Positions 24,359 to 39,457 are shown, counted from the first letter of the stretch. The stretch: DNA of 64,000 nucleotides from Verrucomicrobium sp. GAS474 (GCF_900105685.1 NZ_LT629781.1:248001-312000), one strand, 5' to 3'. Numbers and translations are program-made. Notes: generated by a model from the sequence alone, not told the origin.

Positions 24359-25246
24359 CTACCGCGGGCGCGCCCGCTTCGCCTCGTAGAGCGCCGCGTC
24401 GGCCTGATTCAGCAACTGGTCGAGCTCGATCGGCTCGCCCGGCTTCGGGCGGTGGAAGCCGAGGCTCATCGAAAGGCGGTAGGGGCGGCCCGATTCGGCG
24501 TTGATCCGGGCCGTCTCTTCCTTGATGCGGACCTTGAGGTGTTCCTCGGTCCCCTCGGGGGCGCGGAGGATCATGACGACGAATTCGTCCCCGCCGATGC
24601 GGGCGGCGATGGCGTCGGAGGAGGTCGCCCCCTTCAGGGCTTCCCCGGCGTGGGCGATGGCCCAATCGCCGGCGGCGTGGCCGTGGGTGTCGTTGATCGG
24701 CTTCAGCCCGTCGAGGTCGGCGAAGAGGACGAGGGCTTCCCCGCCCTGCCGCGCGGTCAGCTCCTCCCCGGCGACGCTGATGAAGCCGCGCCGGTTGTAG
24801 AGCCCGGTCAGCGGGTCGATGAGGGAGGCCTGGAGGAGGGTCTCCCGTTCCCGGTGCCGTTCCTTTGCGTAGCGGATCGCGCGGAGGAGGAGGGGAGCGG
24901 TGGCCTGCGACTTGACGAGGTAATCCTGGGCGCCGAACTGGAGCGCCTTCAGCCCCATCTGGTCGTCGTCGAGGGAGGTGAGGACGACGACGGGGATCTT
25001 CCAGAAGGCCTTCCCGGCCCGGGCGACGGTCGCCGCGCCACTGCTGTCCGGGAGGGAAAGGTCGAGGAGGACGAGGTCGAACGATTCCTTCTGGGCGAGG
25101 TCGATCCCGTCCTGGAGCATCTCGCACTGGCGGATCTCGAACACGAGATTGGTCTCTTTCAGGGTTTCTTCCAAAAGAAGGGCATCGCCGCGGTTATCCT
25201 CGATCAGGAGGATCCGCATGGGGGGAGTGGAAACGGTACCGCTCAT
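24359..25246 (-). CDS. Response regulator with GGDEF output (diguanylate cyclase)
   Basis: A 295-residue cytosolic protein. An N-terminal receiver (about 10-125) shows LLIEDNRGDALLLEE with the acidic pair, phospho-acceptor Asp in LVLLDLSLPDSSG and the conserved Lys in DYLVKSQ. A GGDEF domain follows (about 140-290) with DPLTGLYNRRGF, FADLDGLKPINDTHGHAAGD and the intact catalytic motif RIGGDEFVVM. It should make c-di-GMP when phosphorylated. A canonical RxxD inhibitory site is not obvious. No kinase is adjacent; the orphan hybrid kinases at 2-7.6 kb are possible phosphodonors, but this is only a guess. Confidence 0.9.
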   Translation of the reverse strand: MSGTVSTPPMRILLIEDNRGDALLLEETLKETNLVFEIRQCEMLQDGIDLAQKESFDLVLLDLSLPDSSGAATVARAGKAFWKIPVVVLTSLDDDQMGLKALQFGAQDYLVKSQATAPLLLRAIRYAKERHRERETLLQASLIDPLTGLYNRRGFISVAGEELTARQGGEALVLFADLDGLKPINDTHGHAAGDWAIAHAGEALKGATSSDAIAARIGGDEFVVMILRAPEGTEEHLKVRIKEETARINAESGRPYRLSMSLGFHRPKPGEPIELDQLLNQADAALYEAKRARPR

Positions 25247-25439
25247 GAGATCGCGCCTATCTCAGCCGATTGGCGTACCGATTTCAACCCCCCGCTGCGT
25301 CTTCCGGGTCAATTCGTCCAAAATCACGCGCGAATGCGCCTCCAACGGGCCCCTTTTCGGACGTAACCCGCTCTGCCGGAATCGACATTCAAGACGTGCA
25401 ATGGGTTCCTTCTTTCTTCATACTGCGCTTCCCCCTCCC

Positions 25440-27032
25440 ATGAAACCGAAAGTCGCCCTCTATGATACCACGCTGCGCGATGGAGCGCAGGCCGAAGGAA
25501 TCAATTTCTCCACCGCCGACAAGCTCCGCATCGCCGCGCGGCTCGACGCCTTCGGGGCCGATTACATCGAGGGGGGCTGGCCGGGGAGCAACCCGAAGGA
25601 CATCGAGTTCTTCGAGCGGGCGAAGGAACTCTCCCTCGGCCATGCGAAGCTCGCCGCCTTCGGCAGCACCCGCCGCGCCGGGATCGCCGTGGAGCAGGAC
25701 CCCCAGGTCCGCCTCCTGCTGGAGGCCCGCACCCCCGTCGTGACGATCTACGGGAAGACCTCCCTCCACCACGTCCGCGAGGTCCTGCGGACGACGCCGG
25801 AGGAGAACCTCGCCATGATCGCCGACACCGTCCGTTTCCTGAAGGAGAACGGCCGCGAGGTGATCTACGACGCGGAGCACACCTTCGACGGCTACAAGGA
25901 GGACCCCGACTACGCCCTCGCCTGCTTCCAGGCGGCCCGCGACGCGGGGGCGAGCTTCGTCGTCCTCTGCGACACGAACGGCGGCTCCCTCCCCAGCCAC
26001 ATCATCGAGGTGACCCGCGCCGCCATCGCCCGCATCGGCGAGGGCTGCGTCGGCGTCCACACCCATGACGACGGCGGCCTCGGCGTCGCCAACGCCCTCG
26101 CGGCGGTCGGCGCGGGCGCGACCCACGTCCAGGGAACGCTGAACGGCTACGGGGAACGGAACGGGAACTGCAACCTCACCACCGTCATCCCGAACCTCCA
26201 GCTGAAGATGGGGCACACCGTCCTCCCGGCGGCGAAGCTGGCGCAGCTCCGCGACCTCTCCCTCTTCCTCGACGAGACGGCGAACCAGCGGCCGAACATC
26301 CGCGCCCCCTTCGTCGGCCAGGCCTCCTTCGCCCACAAGGGCGGGACCCACGTGAACGCGGTGAACAAGTTCGCCTCCAGCTACGAGCACATCGTCCCGG
26401 AGACCGTCGGCAACGCCCGGCGCGTCCTCGTCAGCGAGCTCGCGGGCGGGGCCAACGTGATGATGAAGGCCCGGGAATTCGGCATCGCCCTCGAGGAGAA
26501 GGCCCCCGACACCCGCGCCATCCTGGAGGAGGTGAAGCGGCTGGAGAACGACGGCTACGAGTTCGAGGGGGCCGACGCCTCCTTCGAGCTCCTGATGCGC
26601 CGTGCCCGGGGCGAGTACAAGCCCTACTTCGACCTCCTCGAATACCACGTCTCGATCCGCAAGGACCCGACGCGGAACCTCGACCTCTGCGAGGCGACGG
26701 TGAAGATCGCCACGCCGCAGGGCGACCGCGGCTACGAGGTGGCGGAAGGAGACGGCCCCGTCAACGCCCTCGACGCGGCCCTCCGCAAGGCCCTCACCGC
26801 CTTCTATCCCGAGGTGGCCCAGGTCACCCTCACCGATTACAAGGTCCGCATCGTGAACTCGGCGTCGGGCAGCGGCGCCCGCGTCCGCGTCTTCATCGAG
26901 TCGGGCGCCGGGGAGGCGAGCTGGAGCACCGTCGGCGTCTCGACGAACATCGTCGAGGCCTCGTGGCTGGCGTTGACGGAGAGCTTGGAGTACTTCCTTT
27001 TCCGTCTTTCGCGCTCCAAGGCCCAAGCTTAA
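25440..27032 (+). CDS. cimA: Citramalate synthase (2-isopropylmalate synthase family)
   Basis: A 530-residue enzyme condensing pyruvate and acetyl-CoA to (R)-citramalate, the first step of a threonine-independent route to isoleucine. The catalytic TIM barrel starts YDTTLRDGAQAEGINFS with the metal-binding Asp. VGVHTHDDGGLGVANALAAV carries the His-x-His metal ligands, and the barrel ends GAREFG-type helices. A C-terminal LeuA-like regulatory domain (about 390-525) begins YKPYFDLLEYHVSIR and ends VSTNIVEASWLALTESLEYF. The pattern matches the citramalate/homocitrate subfamily rather than LeuA proper. The start is the ATG at 25440. It ends 10 nt from a convergent gene. Confidence 0.82.
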   Translation: MKPKVALYDTTLRDGAQAEGINFSTADKLRIAARLDAFGADYIEGGWPGSNPKDIEFFERAKELSLGHAKLAAFGSTRRAGIAVEQDPQVRLLLEARTPVVTIYGKTSLHHVREVLRTTPEENLAMIADTVRFLKENGREVIYDAEHTFDGYKEDPDYALACFQAARDAGASFVVLCDTNGGSLPSHIIEVTRAAIARIGEGCVGVHTHDDGGLGVANALAAVGAGATHVQGTLNGYGERNGNCNLTTVIPNLQLKMGHTVLPAAKLAQLRDLSLFLDETANQRPNIRAPFVGQASFAHKGGTHVNAVNKFASSYEHIVPETVGNARRVLVSELAGGANVMMKAREFGIALEEKAPDTRAILEEVKRLENDGYEFEGADASFELLMRRARGEYKPYFDLLEYHVSIRKDPTRNLDLCEATVKIATPQGDRGYEVAEGDGPVNALDAALRKALTAFYPEVAQVTLTDYKVRIVNSASGSGARVRVFIESGAGEASWSTVGVSTNIVEASWLALTESLEYFLFRLSRSKAQA

Positions 27033-27042
27033 CCATTAAAAG

Positions 27043-27864
27043 CTAAAACATCACTTTTACCTGCCGCACGGGGGTCTTCAGGCCTTTCGTGAGCTTGGCG
27101 GGGAGGTCGGGCATCCGTTGGAGGCGGAAGGAGAGCGCGCTGTTCATGCAGCGGAAATAGGCGGTGCCCGTGGCGGGATCGACTTTCTCGAAGCGGCTCT
27201 GCATCGCGATCTCCGGCCCCACCGCCTCGGCCCAGAGGGTCTGGTAGCGCGCCGGATTGTGCCTCTGCCGGGCCTGCACCTGCCCCAGCACCTCGTCGAT
27301 CACCCCGGCCCGGTAGGAGCCGTAGGCCGCCTGGTTGATCGCCCCGACGGCCTCGGCGGTCTTGGCCGTTTTGATCTTCTCCGGCCCCCGGGCCTCGGGC
27401 GGGACGAGGAGCTCCCGCTCCAGCGCCGTCGGGTTCCGCCCGTGGAGACGCTGGAAGGCGGCATCGAGGCGCGGCCCCTCGTGATGGAGGAGCGCCAGAT
27501 GCTCATACGTCTCCCGCTCCACGCGGGGATGAAGCTGGTCGAGGAGGACCTCCTTCGGTGCCTCGGGCATGATCGCTCCCGCCTCGAGAAGAACCCGGCG
27601 GAGGACATCGAGGCGGGTCTTCCGGTACGCCTCCCGGTTCACCACGATCTGAGGCCGATCGGGCGCATCGCCACCGATCAGAAGAGTCGGCCCATCGGCC
27701 AGCGCCGCGAGCTTCTTCCGCCCCTTCACCGACTTATAGCTCCGCCCGAGGCCGAGCGCGGAATAGGTCTTCAACTCCTGATGCTTCGTCTTGTCGTCGG
27801 CCGCGCTCCGCTTCAGGTACGCCGGACGCCCTTCTTTCACGCGAAGGGGTTTCGACGAAGCCAT
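27043..27864 (-). CDS. Basic protein with possible C-terminal DciA/DUF721-like domain
   Basis: A 273-residue, strongly basic protein. The N-terminal 60 residues are Lys-rich (GRSYKSVKGRKKLAAL). The C-terminal 75 residues contain LWAEAVGPEIAMQSRFEKVD, then an aromatic/hydrophobic strand and NSALSFRLQRMPDLPAKLTK, ending VRQVKVMF. This resembles DUF721/DciA, where a W..xVG..ia pattern is followed by a DNA- or helicase-binding KH-like fold that loads DnaB. The match is by eye and incomplete; the middle region is unassigned. No replication gene is adjacent. It could instead be a lineage-specific nucleic-acid-binding protein. Confidence 0.4.
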   Translation of the reverse strand: MASSKPLRVKEGRPAYLKRSAADDKTKHQELKTYSALGLGRSYKSVKGRKKLAALADGPTLLIGGDAPDRPQIVVNREAYRKTRLDVLRRVLLEAGAIMPEAPKEVLLDQLHPRVERETYEHLALLHHEGPRLDAAFQRLHGRNPTALERELLVPPEARGPEKIKTAKTAEAVGAINQAAYGSYRAGVIDEVLGQVQARQRHNPARYQTLWAEAVGPEIAMQSRFEKVDPATGTAYFRCMNSALSFRLQRMPDLPAKLTKGLKTPVRQVKVMF

Positions 27865-27920
27865 CTCCCCGTTCTATCACACTCCCCCCTCCCGGCCAAT
27901 CCCCTTCGGCTCCCCAACAC

Positions 27921-28170
27921 AAGGACGCGTGATTCTTCCCAATAGGAGCCAGGGCGTATTGGCCTCGTCTCTCCCTATCGTCCGTACCCTCGGGCGCTCC
28001 AGGAACCATCCGATTTTAATCCAGTTCGGAGACAAGGCGCCGCCAAAGCGCGTCCGCCTAGCTAAGGCCCTCCGAAGGGGAGGTTCGAGGAGGGGCAAAG
28101 CCCCTCTTGGGCTATAAAGCGGGTCGCCTCCAGCTGTACAGGGTCGACCCCGCCAGCCCCGAAGGGCCGC
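27921..28170 (+). repeat. Structured intergenic repeat, copy 4, in the metH leader
   Basis: About 250 bp and nearly collinear with copy 2. The 5' GGACGCG (27923-27929) can pair with CGCGTCC 120 nt later. The hairpin AGGAGGGGC-AAA-GCCCCTCTT lies at 28088-28108, preceded by a CTCC/GGAG stem and followed by CTGTACAG and CCCCGAAGGGCCGC. Unlike the other copies it sits between divergent genes, 75 nt upstream of the metH start and in sense with it. The rest of this 381-nt gap holds no recognisable B12, SAM or SAH riboswitch. Confidence 0.75.
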
Positions 28171-28245
28171 AACGCCCGAGGATCTCCCCCCCGGCGAGAC
28201 TTTCTTGAACCCCCCTATAAAACCGCTATTTATGACACCTCCACC

Positions 28246-31962
<3,717 letters not shown>

Positions 31963-31969
31963 AGTAAAA

Positions 31970-31997
31970 CGCCATCGCCTTTTTTATGGCGATGGCG
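31970..31997 (+). terminator. Intrinsic terminator after metH
   Basis: Perfect 10-bp stem CGCCATCGCC (31970-31979) with GGCGATGGCG (31988-31997) and an 8-nt T-rich loop, followed by CATTTCTTTC. It lies 7 nt after the metH stop. The T-tract after the stem is weak, so efficiency is uncertain. Confidence 0.7.
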
Positions 31998-32044
31998 CAT
32001 TTCTTTCGTCGCTTCTTCGGCCCGTGTTGGAGTAAGTACGCCAT

Positions 32045-33820
32045 GTGGCCCGCCCGACTCCCCTCGCTCTTCTTGCCCTGACCCTTGCCCTTGCACCGCT
32101 GGCGCTCCCCCTCTCCCCCGCGCACGGGCAGGAGAGCGCCGCCTCCCGCGACACGCCCCCCTCCGCCGATACCAAGGAGAAAGAGCCCGCCGCCCTGCCG
32201 CCCGAGGTCGAGTTCCTCATCGGCAAGCCGGCCCCCGAGATCCAATACAACCTGAAGGTCGGCCTCACCCACACCCTCGCCGAATCGAAGGGCCGCTGGG
32301 TCCTCCTCACCTTCGACATCCCGTGGTGCACCCCGTCGGAATCGCTCTCCATCGCCCTCTCCGACATCCAGGAGGAACTGAAGGACCAGCCCTTCGACTT
32401 CATCCAGCTTAACGACTCCCCCTCGATCGACGATGTCGAGCTGATGACCGCCTACGCCTTCCACGGAAAACAGGCCGTCAGCGCCAGCCGCGATCCCGCG
32501 TGGAAAATCCGTTTCTACCCCACCAGCTTCCTGATCAACCCCGCCGGAGTCATCGTCTGGGCCGGGACCGAGCACGACAACACCGCCCTCCGCGCCCTCC
32601 TCGCCACGCAGATCGGGAACGCCTTCCCCCTTCCCGAAGGCTTCGCCACTCCCTCCCCCCTCCGCCAGGCGGAGCAGAAAGCCCTCGCCGCCTTCGAGGA
32701 CAACCATCCCGAGGAGGCCCACGCCCAGTTCGACGCCCTCCTCCAGCAGAACCCCGACGATCCCTGGCTCCGCCGCTGGTGCGCCCGCTCCCTCGGCTGG
32801 CTCCAGAAGGCGAAGCCGAGCTCTGCCGAGTGGCTCGGGAAGGAGCTCCAGGAACCGACCCACGTCACCGATCCCCTTCTCTACGCCCTCCTCCGGGACC
32901 AGCCGCCCGCCACCCAGGCCACCCCGCGGCCCGCACCCTACGAGGTCCTCCTCGTCCGCCATCCCGACAGCTACATGCTCCGCGCCTACCAGATCGCCGC
33001 GACGAAGACACCCGAGACACTCACCGCCGACGAGATCAAGCTCCTCTTCCGCGCCACCCCGGAGCAGCCTCCCGACAGCGTCCTCTCCCTCGCCCTCTTC
33101 GCCCTCGAGAAAAGGACCGAGCCGCTCCGCAAGCCCACCGCCAGCTCCAGCCAGGCGCTGGCGCTCGTCAAGAGCGACGCGGCCCTCGACGTGGCCTTCA
33201 TCACCCTCGGAGCCGCCCACGAGACCCGCACCTTCTTCCCCCTCCTCCAGGCCGCCTCCCTCGCCCGCCGCAACGAGGCCGAGAAGGCGCGCGGCCTCAT
33301 CCTGAAAATCGACGGCGACCTCACCCCGGAGACCTCCGACCGCGCCTCCTCCTACAACGCCATGCTCCGGCACGCCGCGATCCTCGACTGGCCCTCCACC
33401 GTCGCCTACGCCGCGAAGCACACCCAGACCACCCCGTGGAACGCCGCCGGGGCCGTCTTCCGCCTCTACGCCGCCCTCCGCACGAAGGACCCGGCAGCGA
33501 AAGACGCCGCGTGGCAGGAACTCCTGAACTTCAAGACCGACCGCAAGGCCTACCTCTACGCCCAACAAGTCATGCGGGGCGAGGCCGCCCCCACCGCCAA
33601 CGACGTCCGCACCTGGTCGAAGGACCAATACGGCTACATCACCCTCCTCTGGGTCGCCGCCGCGCTGGAGGCCAACGGCAAGGCCGCCGAAGCCGCCGAG
33701 GTCAACCGACAACACCTCGCCACCCTCTCCTTCAACACCGACTACACCCGCCTCCTCACCCTCGACGACGCCCTCCGGAAAGCGGCCCCCGCCACCACCA
33801 CGGCTTCGGCCTCTCCCTGA
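32045..33820 (+). CDS. Exported thioredoxin-fold protein with long TPR-like helical region
   Basis: A 591-residue protein starting at GTG with a signal peptide (MARPTPLALLALTLALAPLA, cut near AHG). Residues about 55-200 resemble a TlpA/AhpC-type thioredoxin fold: GKPAPEIQYN, WVLLTFDIPWCTPSESLSIA and the later IRFYPTSFLINPAGVIVW with the cis-Pro region. The active site is CxxS (Cys-Thr-Pro-Ser), lacking the second Cys of a dithiol oxidoreductase, so a resolving thiol would have to come from elsewhere. The remaining 390 residues are helical with repeated Ala-rich pairs, such as QKALAAFEDNHPEEAHAQFD, resembling TPRs. Probably periplasmic; the client is unknown. Confidence 0.65.
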   Translation: MARPTPLALLALTLALAPLALPLSPAHGQESAASRDTPPSADTKEKEPAALPPEVEFLIGKPAPEIQYNLKVGLTHTLAESKGRWVLLTFDIPWCTPSESLSIALSDIQEELKDQPFDFIQLNDSPSIDDVELMTAYAFHGKQAVSASRDPAWKIRFYPTSFLINPAGVIVWAGTEHDNTALRALLATQIGNAFPLPEGFATPSPLRQAEQKALAAFEDNHPEEAHAQFDALLQQNPDDPWLRRWCARSLGWLQKAKPSSAEWLGKELQEPTHVTDPLLYALLRDQPPATQATPRPAPYEVLLVRHPDSYMLRAYQIAATKTPETLTADEIKLLFRATPEQPPDSVLSLALFALEKRTEPLRKPTASSSQALALVKSDAALDVAFITLGAAHETRTFFPLLQAASLARRNEAEKARGLILKIDGDLTPETSDRASSYNAMLRHAAILDWPSTVAYAAKHTQTTPWNAAGAVFRLYAALRTKDPAAKDAAWQELLNFKTDRKAYLYAQQVMRGEAAPTANDVRTWSKDQYGYITLLWVAAALEANGKAAEAAEVNRQHLATLSFNTDYTRLLTLDDALRKAAPATTTASASP

Positions 33821-33861
33821 TCCCGTTGCCCCCATCGTACCATTGCGATTGACAGGTCCGG

Positions 33862-33891
33862 CTTAGTGTATTAGTCATATACTACACTAAG
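33862..33891. promoter_or_regulatory. GntR(YtrA-type) operator upstream of the ABC operon
   Basis: Perfect palindrome CTTAGTGTA (33862-33870) and TACACTAAG (33883-33891) with a 12-nt spacer. It contains GTGTA...TACAC, the core recognised by YtrA-subfamily GntR repressors. A TTGACA hexamer (33849-33854) lies just upstream, so a bound dimer would block promoter escape. The ATG of the regulator is 18 nt downstream, pointing to autoregulation of the whole operon. Confidence 0.8.
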
Positions 33892-33909
33892 TCTTCTACC
33901 CGGACCCCC

Positions 33910-34290
33910 ATGCTCCTCCACCTCAACCCCCAGAGCGGCCTTCCCCTCTACCGGCAGATGCTCCGGCAGATCCAGGAACGGATCGCGGGAGGGCAGTTGA
34001 AGGCCGGGGAACAGCTGCCCTCCGTGCGGGAGCTTTCCGCCTCCCTCGGCGTCAATCCCCTCACCGTGGCCAAGGTCTATCAGCTCCTCGAGCGGGACGG
34101 CACCGTCGAGACCCGGCGCGGCCAGGGGACCTTCGTCGCGGCGGGGAAGAAACCCCTCGCCCCCGCCGCGCAGGGCCGCCTCCTCCAGCCCGCCGTCGAC
34201 CAGGTCGTCGGCGAGGCCCTCCACCTCGGCCTCCCCCTTTCCGAACTCCAACGCCTCATCGAGAAAACCTATGCCGACAAATCCCGCTGA
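33910..34290 (+). CDS. GntR-family regulator, YtrA-type
   Basis: A 126-residue regulator with a winged helix-turn-helix (about 12-75: LPLYRQMLRQIQERIAGGQL followed by KAGEQLPSVRELSASLGVNP and LTVAKVYQLLERDGTVETRR) and a short C-terminal helix pair (EALHLGLPLSELQRLIEKTY) instead of the large effector domain of other GntR classes. This is the layout of YtrA proteins, which repress adjacent ABC transporter genes. The 3' end overlaps the ATPase gene by 20 nt, showing coupling, and the matching operator lies upstream. The effector is unknown. Confidence 0.88.
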   Translation: MLLHLNPQSGLPLYRQMLRQIQERIAGGQLKAGEQLPSVRELSASLGVNPLTVAKVYQLLERDGTVETRRGQGTFVAAGKKPLAPAAQGRLLQPAVDQVVGEALHLGLPLSELQRLIEKTYADKSR

Positions 34291-35254
34291 TTCCTTTGCC
34301 TCCATCGGGTCCACATTCGCACCCGATTCCGGCGCTTATGCCATCGAAGCCGTCGGCCTCCGCCGTTCCTTCGGCAAGACCGAAGCCCTGCGCGACCTCA
34401 CCCTCCGCGTACCGAAGGGCGGCGTCTACGGTTTCCTTGGCCGCAACGGCGCGGGAAAGACGACCGCCATCCGCCTCCTCGCCGGACTCATCAAGCCCGA
34501 CGCCGGGACCGTCCGCATCCTCGGCCAGGACCCTTTCACCCTCTCCCCCGAGGATCGCCAACGGGTCGGCTACGTCAGCGAGAAGCAGATCCTCCCGGCC
34601 AACATGAAGGTCGCCACCATCGTCTCCTTCTGCGCCCCGCTCTACCCGCGGTGGGACGCCGCCCTCGTCCGCCGCCTCTTCGACCGCTTCCGGATCGACC
34701 CGAAGAAACCGGTCTCCACCCTCTCGCAAGGCGGCCAGCGGCAGGTCGCCCTCGTCCTCGCCCTCGCCCAGCGGCCCGAACTCCTCATCCTCGACGAACC
34801 GGCCTCCACCCTCGACGCCGTCGCCCGCCGCGAACTCCTCGGCGAAATCCTCGACCTCCTCCGCGCGGAGGGGGACGCCGGAAGCCGCCCCACCGTCTTC
34901 CTCTCCTCCCACATCCTCTCCGACATCGAGCGGGTCGCCGACCGCGTCGGCATCCTCGCCGACGGGCGGCTGAAGATCGACGAGCCGCTCGACACCCTGA
35001 AGGAAACCGTCAAGCGGGTCCGCTTCCACTCCTTCCCGGCGAACACGAACCTCGCCGCCCTCACCCCGCCCGGAGCCTACGAGGTGATCCGGGAACGCCA
35101 CGAAATCGCCGCGATCCTCCGTCTTCCCAATGGCGAAGGCGATCCCGCCCCCGCCGAAGCCTTCGCCCGCGCCCACGGCGCCCAATGCGAAATCACCGAC
35201 CTCAACCTCGAAGACCTCTTCGTCGCGTTGAGCAAGACGGGGGAAATGCGATGA
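34271..35254 (+). CDS. ABC transporter ATP-binding protein
   Basis: A 327-residue ATPase with Walker A GRNGAGKTT, signature LSQGGQRQVALVLALAQRPE, Walker B LLILDEPAS and switch His in SSHILSDIE. The C-terminal 90 residues (KRVRFHSFPANTNLAAL onwards) form the extra domain seen in YtrB/CcmA-like exporters. It should power the two permeases that follow. It starts within the 3' end of the GntR gene and its stop overlaps the permease start (ATGA). Export of a peptide, lipid or antibiotic is the usual role for YtrA-controlled systems, but the substrate is not evident. Confidence 0.88.
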   Translation: MPTNPADSFASIGSTFAPDSGAYAIEAVGLRRSFGKTEALRDLTLRVPKGGVYGFLGRNGAGKTTAIRLLAGLIKPDAGTVRILGQDPFTLSPEDRQRVGYVSEKQILPANMKVATIVSFCAPLYPRWDAALVRRLFDRFRIDPKKPVSTLSQGGQRQVALVLALAQRPELLILDEPASTLDAVARRELLGEILDLLRAEGDAGSRPTVFLSSHILSDIERVADRVGILADGRLKIDEPLDTLKETVKRVRFHSFPANTNLAALTPPGAYEVIRERHEIAAILRLPNGEGDPAPAEAFARAHGAQCEITDLNLEDLFVALSKTGEMR

Positions 35255-35859
35255 GCTTCCGCGATTTTCGCAACGCGCTGCGGATGACCTTCCTCGAAAG
35301 CCGGGCTTACCTTTGGATCTTCCTCGTCATCCCCCTTGCCTTCACCTTTTTCTTCAAAGCGGCGGGCGATGGCTTCCTCTACATCTTGCTTTATATCTTC
35401 CCCCTCCTCGCCTGCCAGAAAGCGCCTCAGAAAGAGAGTCACCTCGCCGCTTTCCCTCTCGAATTTTCCCTCACCCGGCCACTTTCCCGCCCGGCCCTCC
35501 ATGCCGCGCAGACCCTCCATCCGTTTTTCCTTCTCTTCCTCATCGCACCGTTGCTCGTCCTCGAAGCCTCCCTCTTCCACATCCACCTCCAAGATTTTCC
35601 CTGCCACCTCATCCTGATCGCCACGCTGATCTCCCTCTATCAGGCCCTCCTGCTCATGCTCTGGCCTTTTCCGAAGCTGCAGCTGGGGATACTGCGCGTG
35701 TGCAGCGTCCTCTTCCCCACCGCCGCCAGCTTCGCCCACATCTGGGCCGGAACCGCGCTCTTCAGCCACCCCCTCTTCATCCCCACCTGTGCGACCCTCA
35801 TCGCCATCGCCCAAACCTTCGCCTACCGCGCCTTCATCCGTCAGGAAATTCTCTCATGA
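35251..35859 (+). CDS. ABC transporter permease, first subunit
   Basis: A 202-residue membrane protein starting at the ATGA junction with the ATPase. Its hydrophobic segments include AYLWIFLVIPLAFTFFF, FLYILLYIFPLLACQ, PFFLLFLIAPLLVLEA, LILIATLISLYQALLLMLWP and a final pair to residue 195. The first helix has a basic N-terminal loop, consistent with an inner-membrane permease of about six helices. It is shorter than typical ABC-2 permeases and pairs with the larger subunit that follows (ATGA overlap). No transport motif is visible; the assignment rests on operon context and hydrophobicity. Confidence 0.7.
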   Translation: MSFRDFRNALRMTFLESRAYLWIFLVIPLAFTFFFKAAGDGFLYILLYIFPLLACQKAPQKESHLAAFPLEFSLTRPLSRPALHAAQTLHPFFLLFLIAPLLVLEASLFHIHLQDFPCHLILIATLISLYQALLLMLWPFPKLQLGILRVCSVLFPTAASFAHIWAGTALFSHPLFIPTCATLIAIAQTFAYRAFIRQEILS

Positions 35860-36680
35860 AATCCCCCCTCCCCGCCCTCGTCGGGCTCTTCTGGAAAAAC
35901 GGCTCGTGGGGCCTTTGGCTCAGCTCGGTGGCCTATCTCCTTCTCCCCATTTTCATGGCTGACATGCCCTTCCGTTTCGTCGGCAACGATCCCTCGTTCC
36001 GGTGGGACATCATGATCTCCAGCTACACGGGCATGCTCTTCTTCACCCTCCTCTTCCCGATGACCCTCGCCAGCCGCTTCTTCTTCCAGGCCTCGGCGAC
36101 GAAGCGGGACTTCGCCTCCGCGCCCTGCCCCGATGCCGAATTCATCGTCACCCGCCCCATCGGGCGACGGCAGGGACACCAGGCCGTCCTCCTCCTCAAC
36201 TACAGCCTCATCGCCCTCATGATCGCCCCCTTCCTCGTCGTCGGCCTCCTCCATCCCACCGTCCCCGTCTCCTACTACTCCGGCTCCCTCAAACTCGCCG
36301 CCTACCGCGAAGCCTTCCCCGACGCCACCGTTCTCTCCACCACCAAGGACCACTTCCTTCTCTCCTGCCCCTACAACGCCCTCTACCTAAACCTCGTCCC
36401 CGTCCTCTTCAGCCTCGCCGCCGCCTCGGCCGTCCAAGCCTTTTCCCTCATCCGCTGGCACCGGCTGAGCGCCAAAATCCTCTTCCCCCTCCTCTTCTCT
36501 CCCATCATCCTCTGGAACTTCCTCCCCCTCCGCTACCGCTACCTCGGGCCCGTGGGGATCGACGCCTACTACCTCGCCTTCGTCCGGCACGCACCGGTGA
36601 TCCTCGGCTCCGTTGCCGTCTTCTTCATCGTCGTCCAATGGGCATCCCTGAAGCGGGCGGAATCGGCCGATATTGGCTAA
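35856..36680 (+). CDS. ABC transporter permease, second subunit
   Basis: A 274-residue membrane protein starting at an ATGA overlap with the previous permease. Hydrophobic segments include WGLWLSSVAYLLLPIFMA, MISSYTGMLFFTLLFPMTLA, LLNYSLIALMIAPFLVVGLL and two near the C-terminus (SPIILWNFLPL, APVILGSVAVFFIVVQW). A large soluble loop lies between helices four and five (SYYSGSLKLAAYREAFPDAT). With the regulator, ATPase and first permease it completes a four-gene unit whose junctions are all overlapping, so the subunits are made in fixed ratio. Confidence 0.7.
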   Translation: MKSPLPALVGLFWKNGSWGLWLSSVAYLLLPIFMADMPFRFVGNDPSFRWDIMISSYTGMLFFTLLFPMTLASRFFFQASATKRDFASAPCPDAEFIVTRPIGRRQGHQAVLLLNYSLIALMIAPFLVVGLLHPTVPVSYYSGSLKLAAYREAFPDATVLSTTKDHFLLSCPYNALYLNLVPVLFSLAAASAVQAFSLIRWHRLSAKILFPLLFSPIILWNFLPLRYRYLGPVGIDAYYLAFVRHAPVILGSVAVFFIVVQWASLKRAESADIG

Positions 36681-36710
36681 GATTGTCCCGATCCGCCCAG
36701 CCTTGCCTAG

Positions 36711-39404
<2,694 letters not shown>

Positions 39405-39457
39405 GCGCGAAGGAACTCTTCAACACCGAGGAGATGGAATTGCTCCTTGGAAGCTCC

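Noticed and set aside
27865-28245. B12, SAM or SAH riboswitch upstream of metH
   Set aside because: No B12 box or SAM/SAH aptamer consensus is present; the region is explained by the intergenic repeat shared with other loci.
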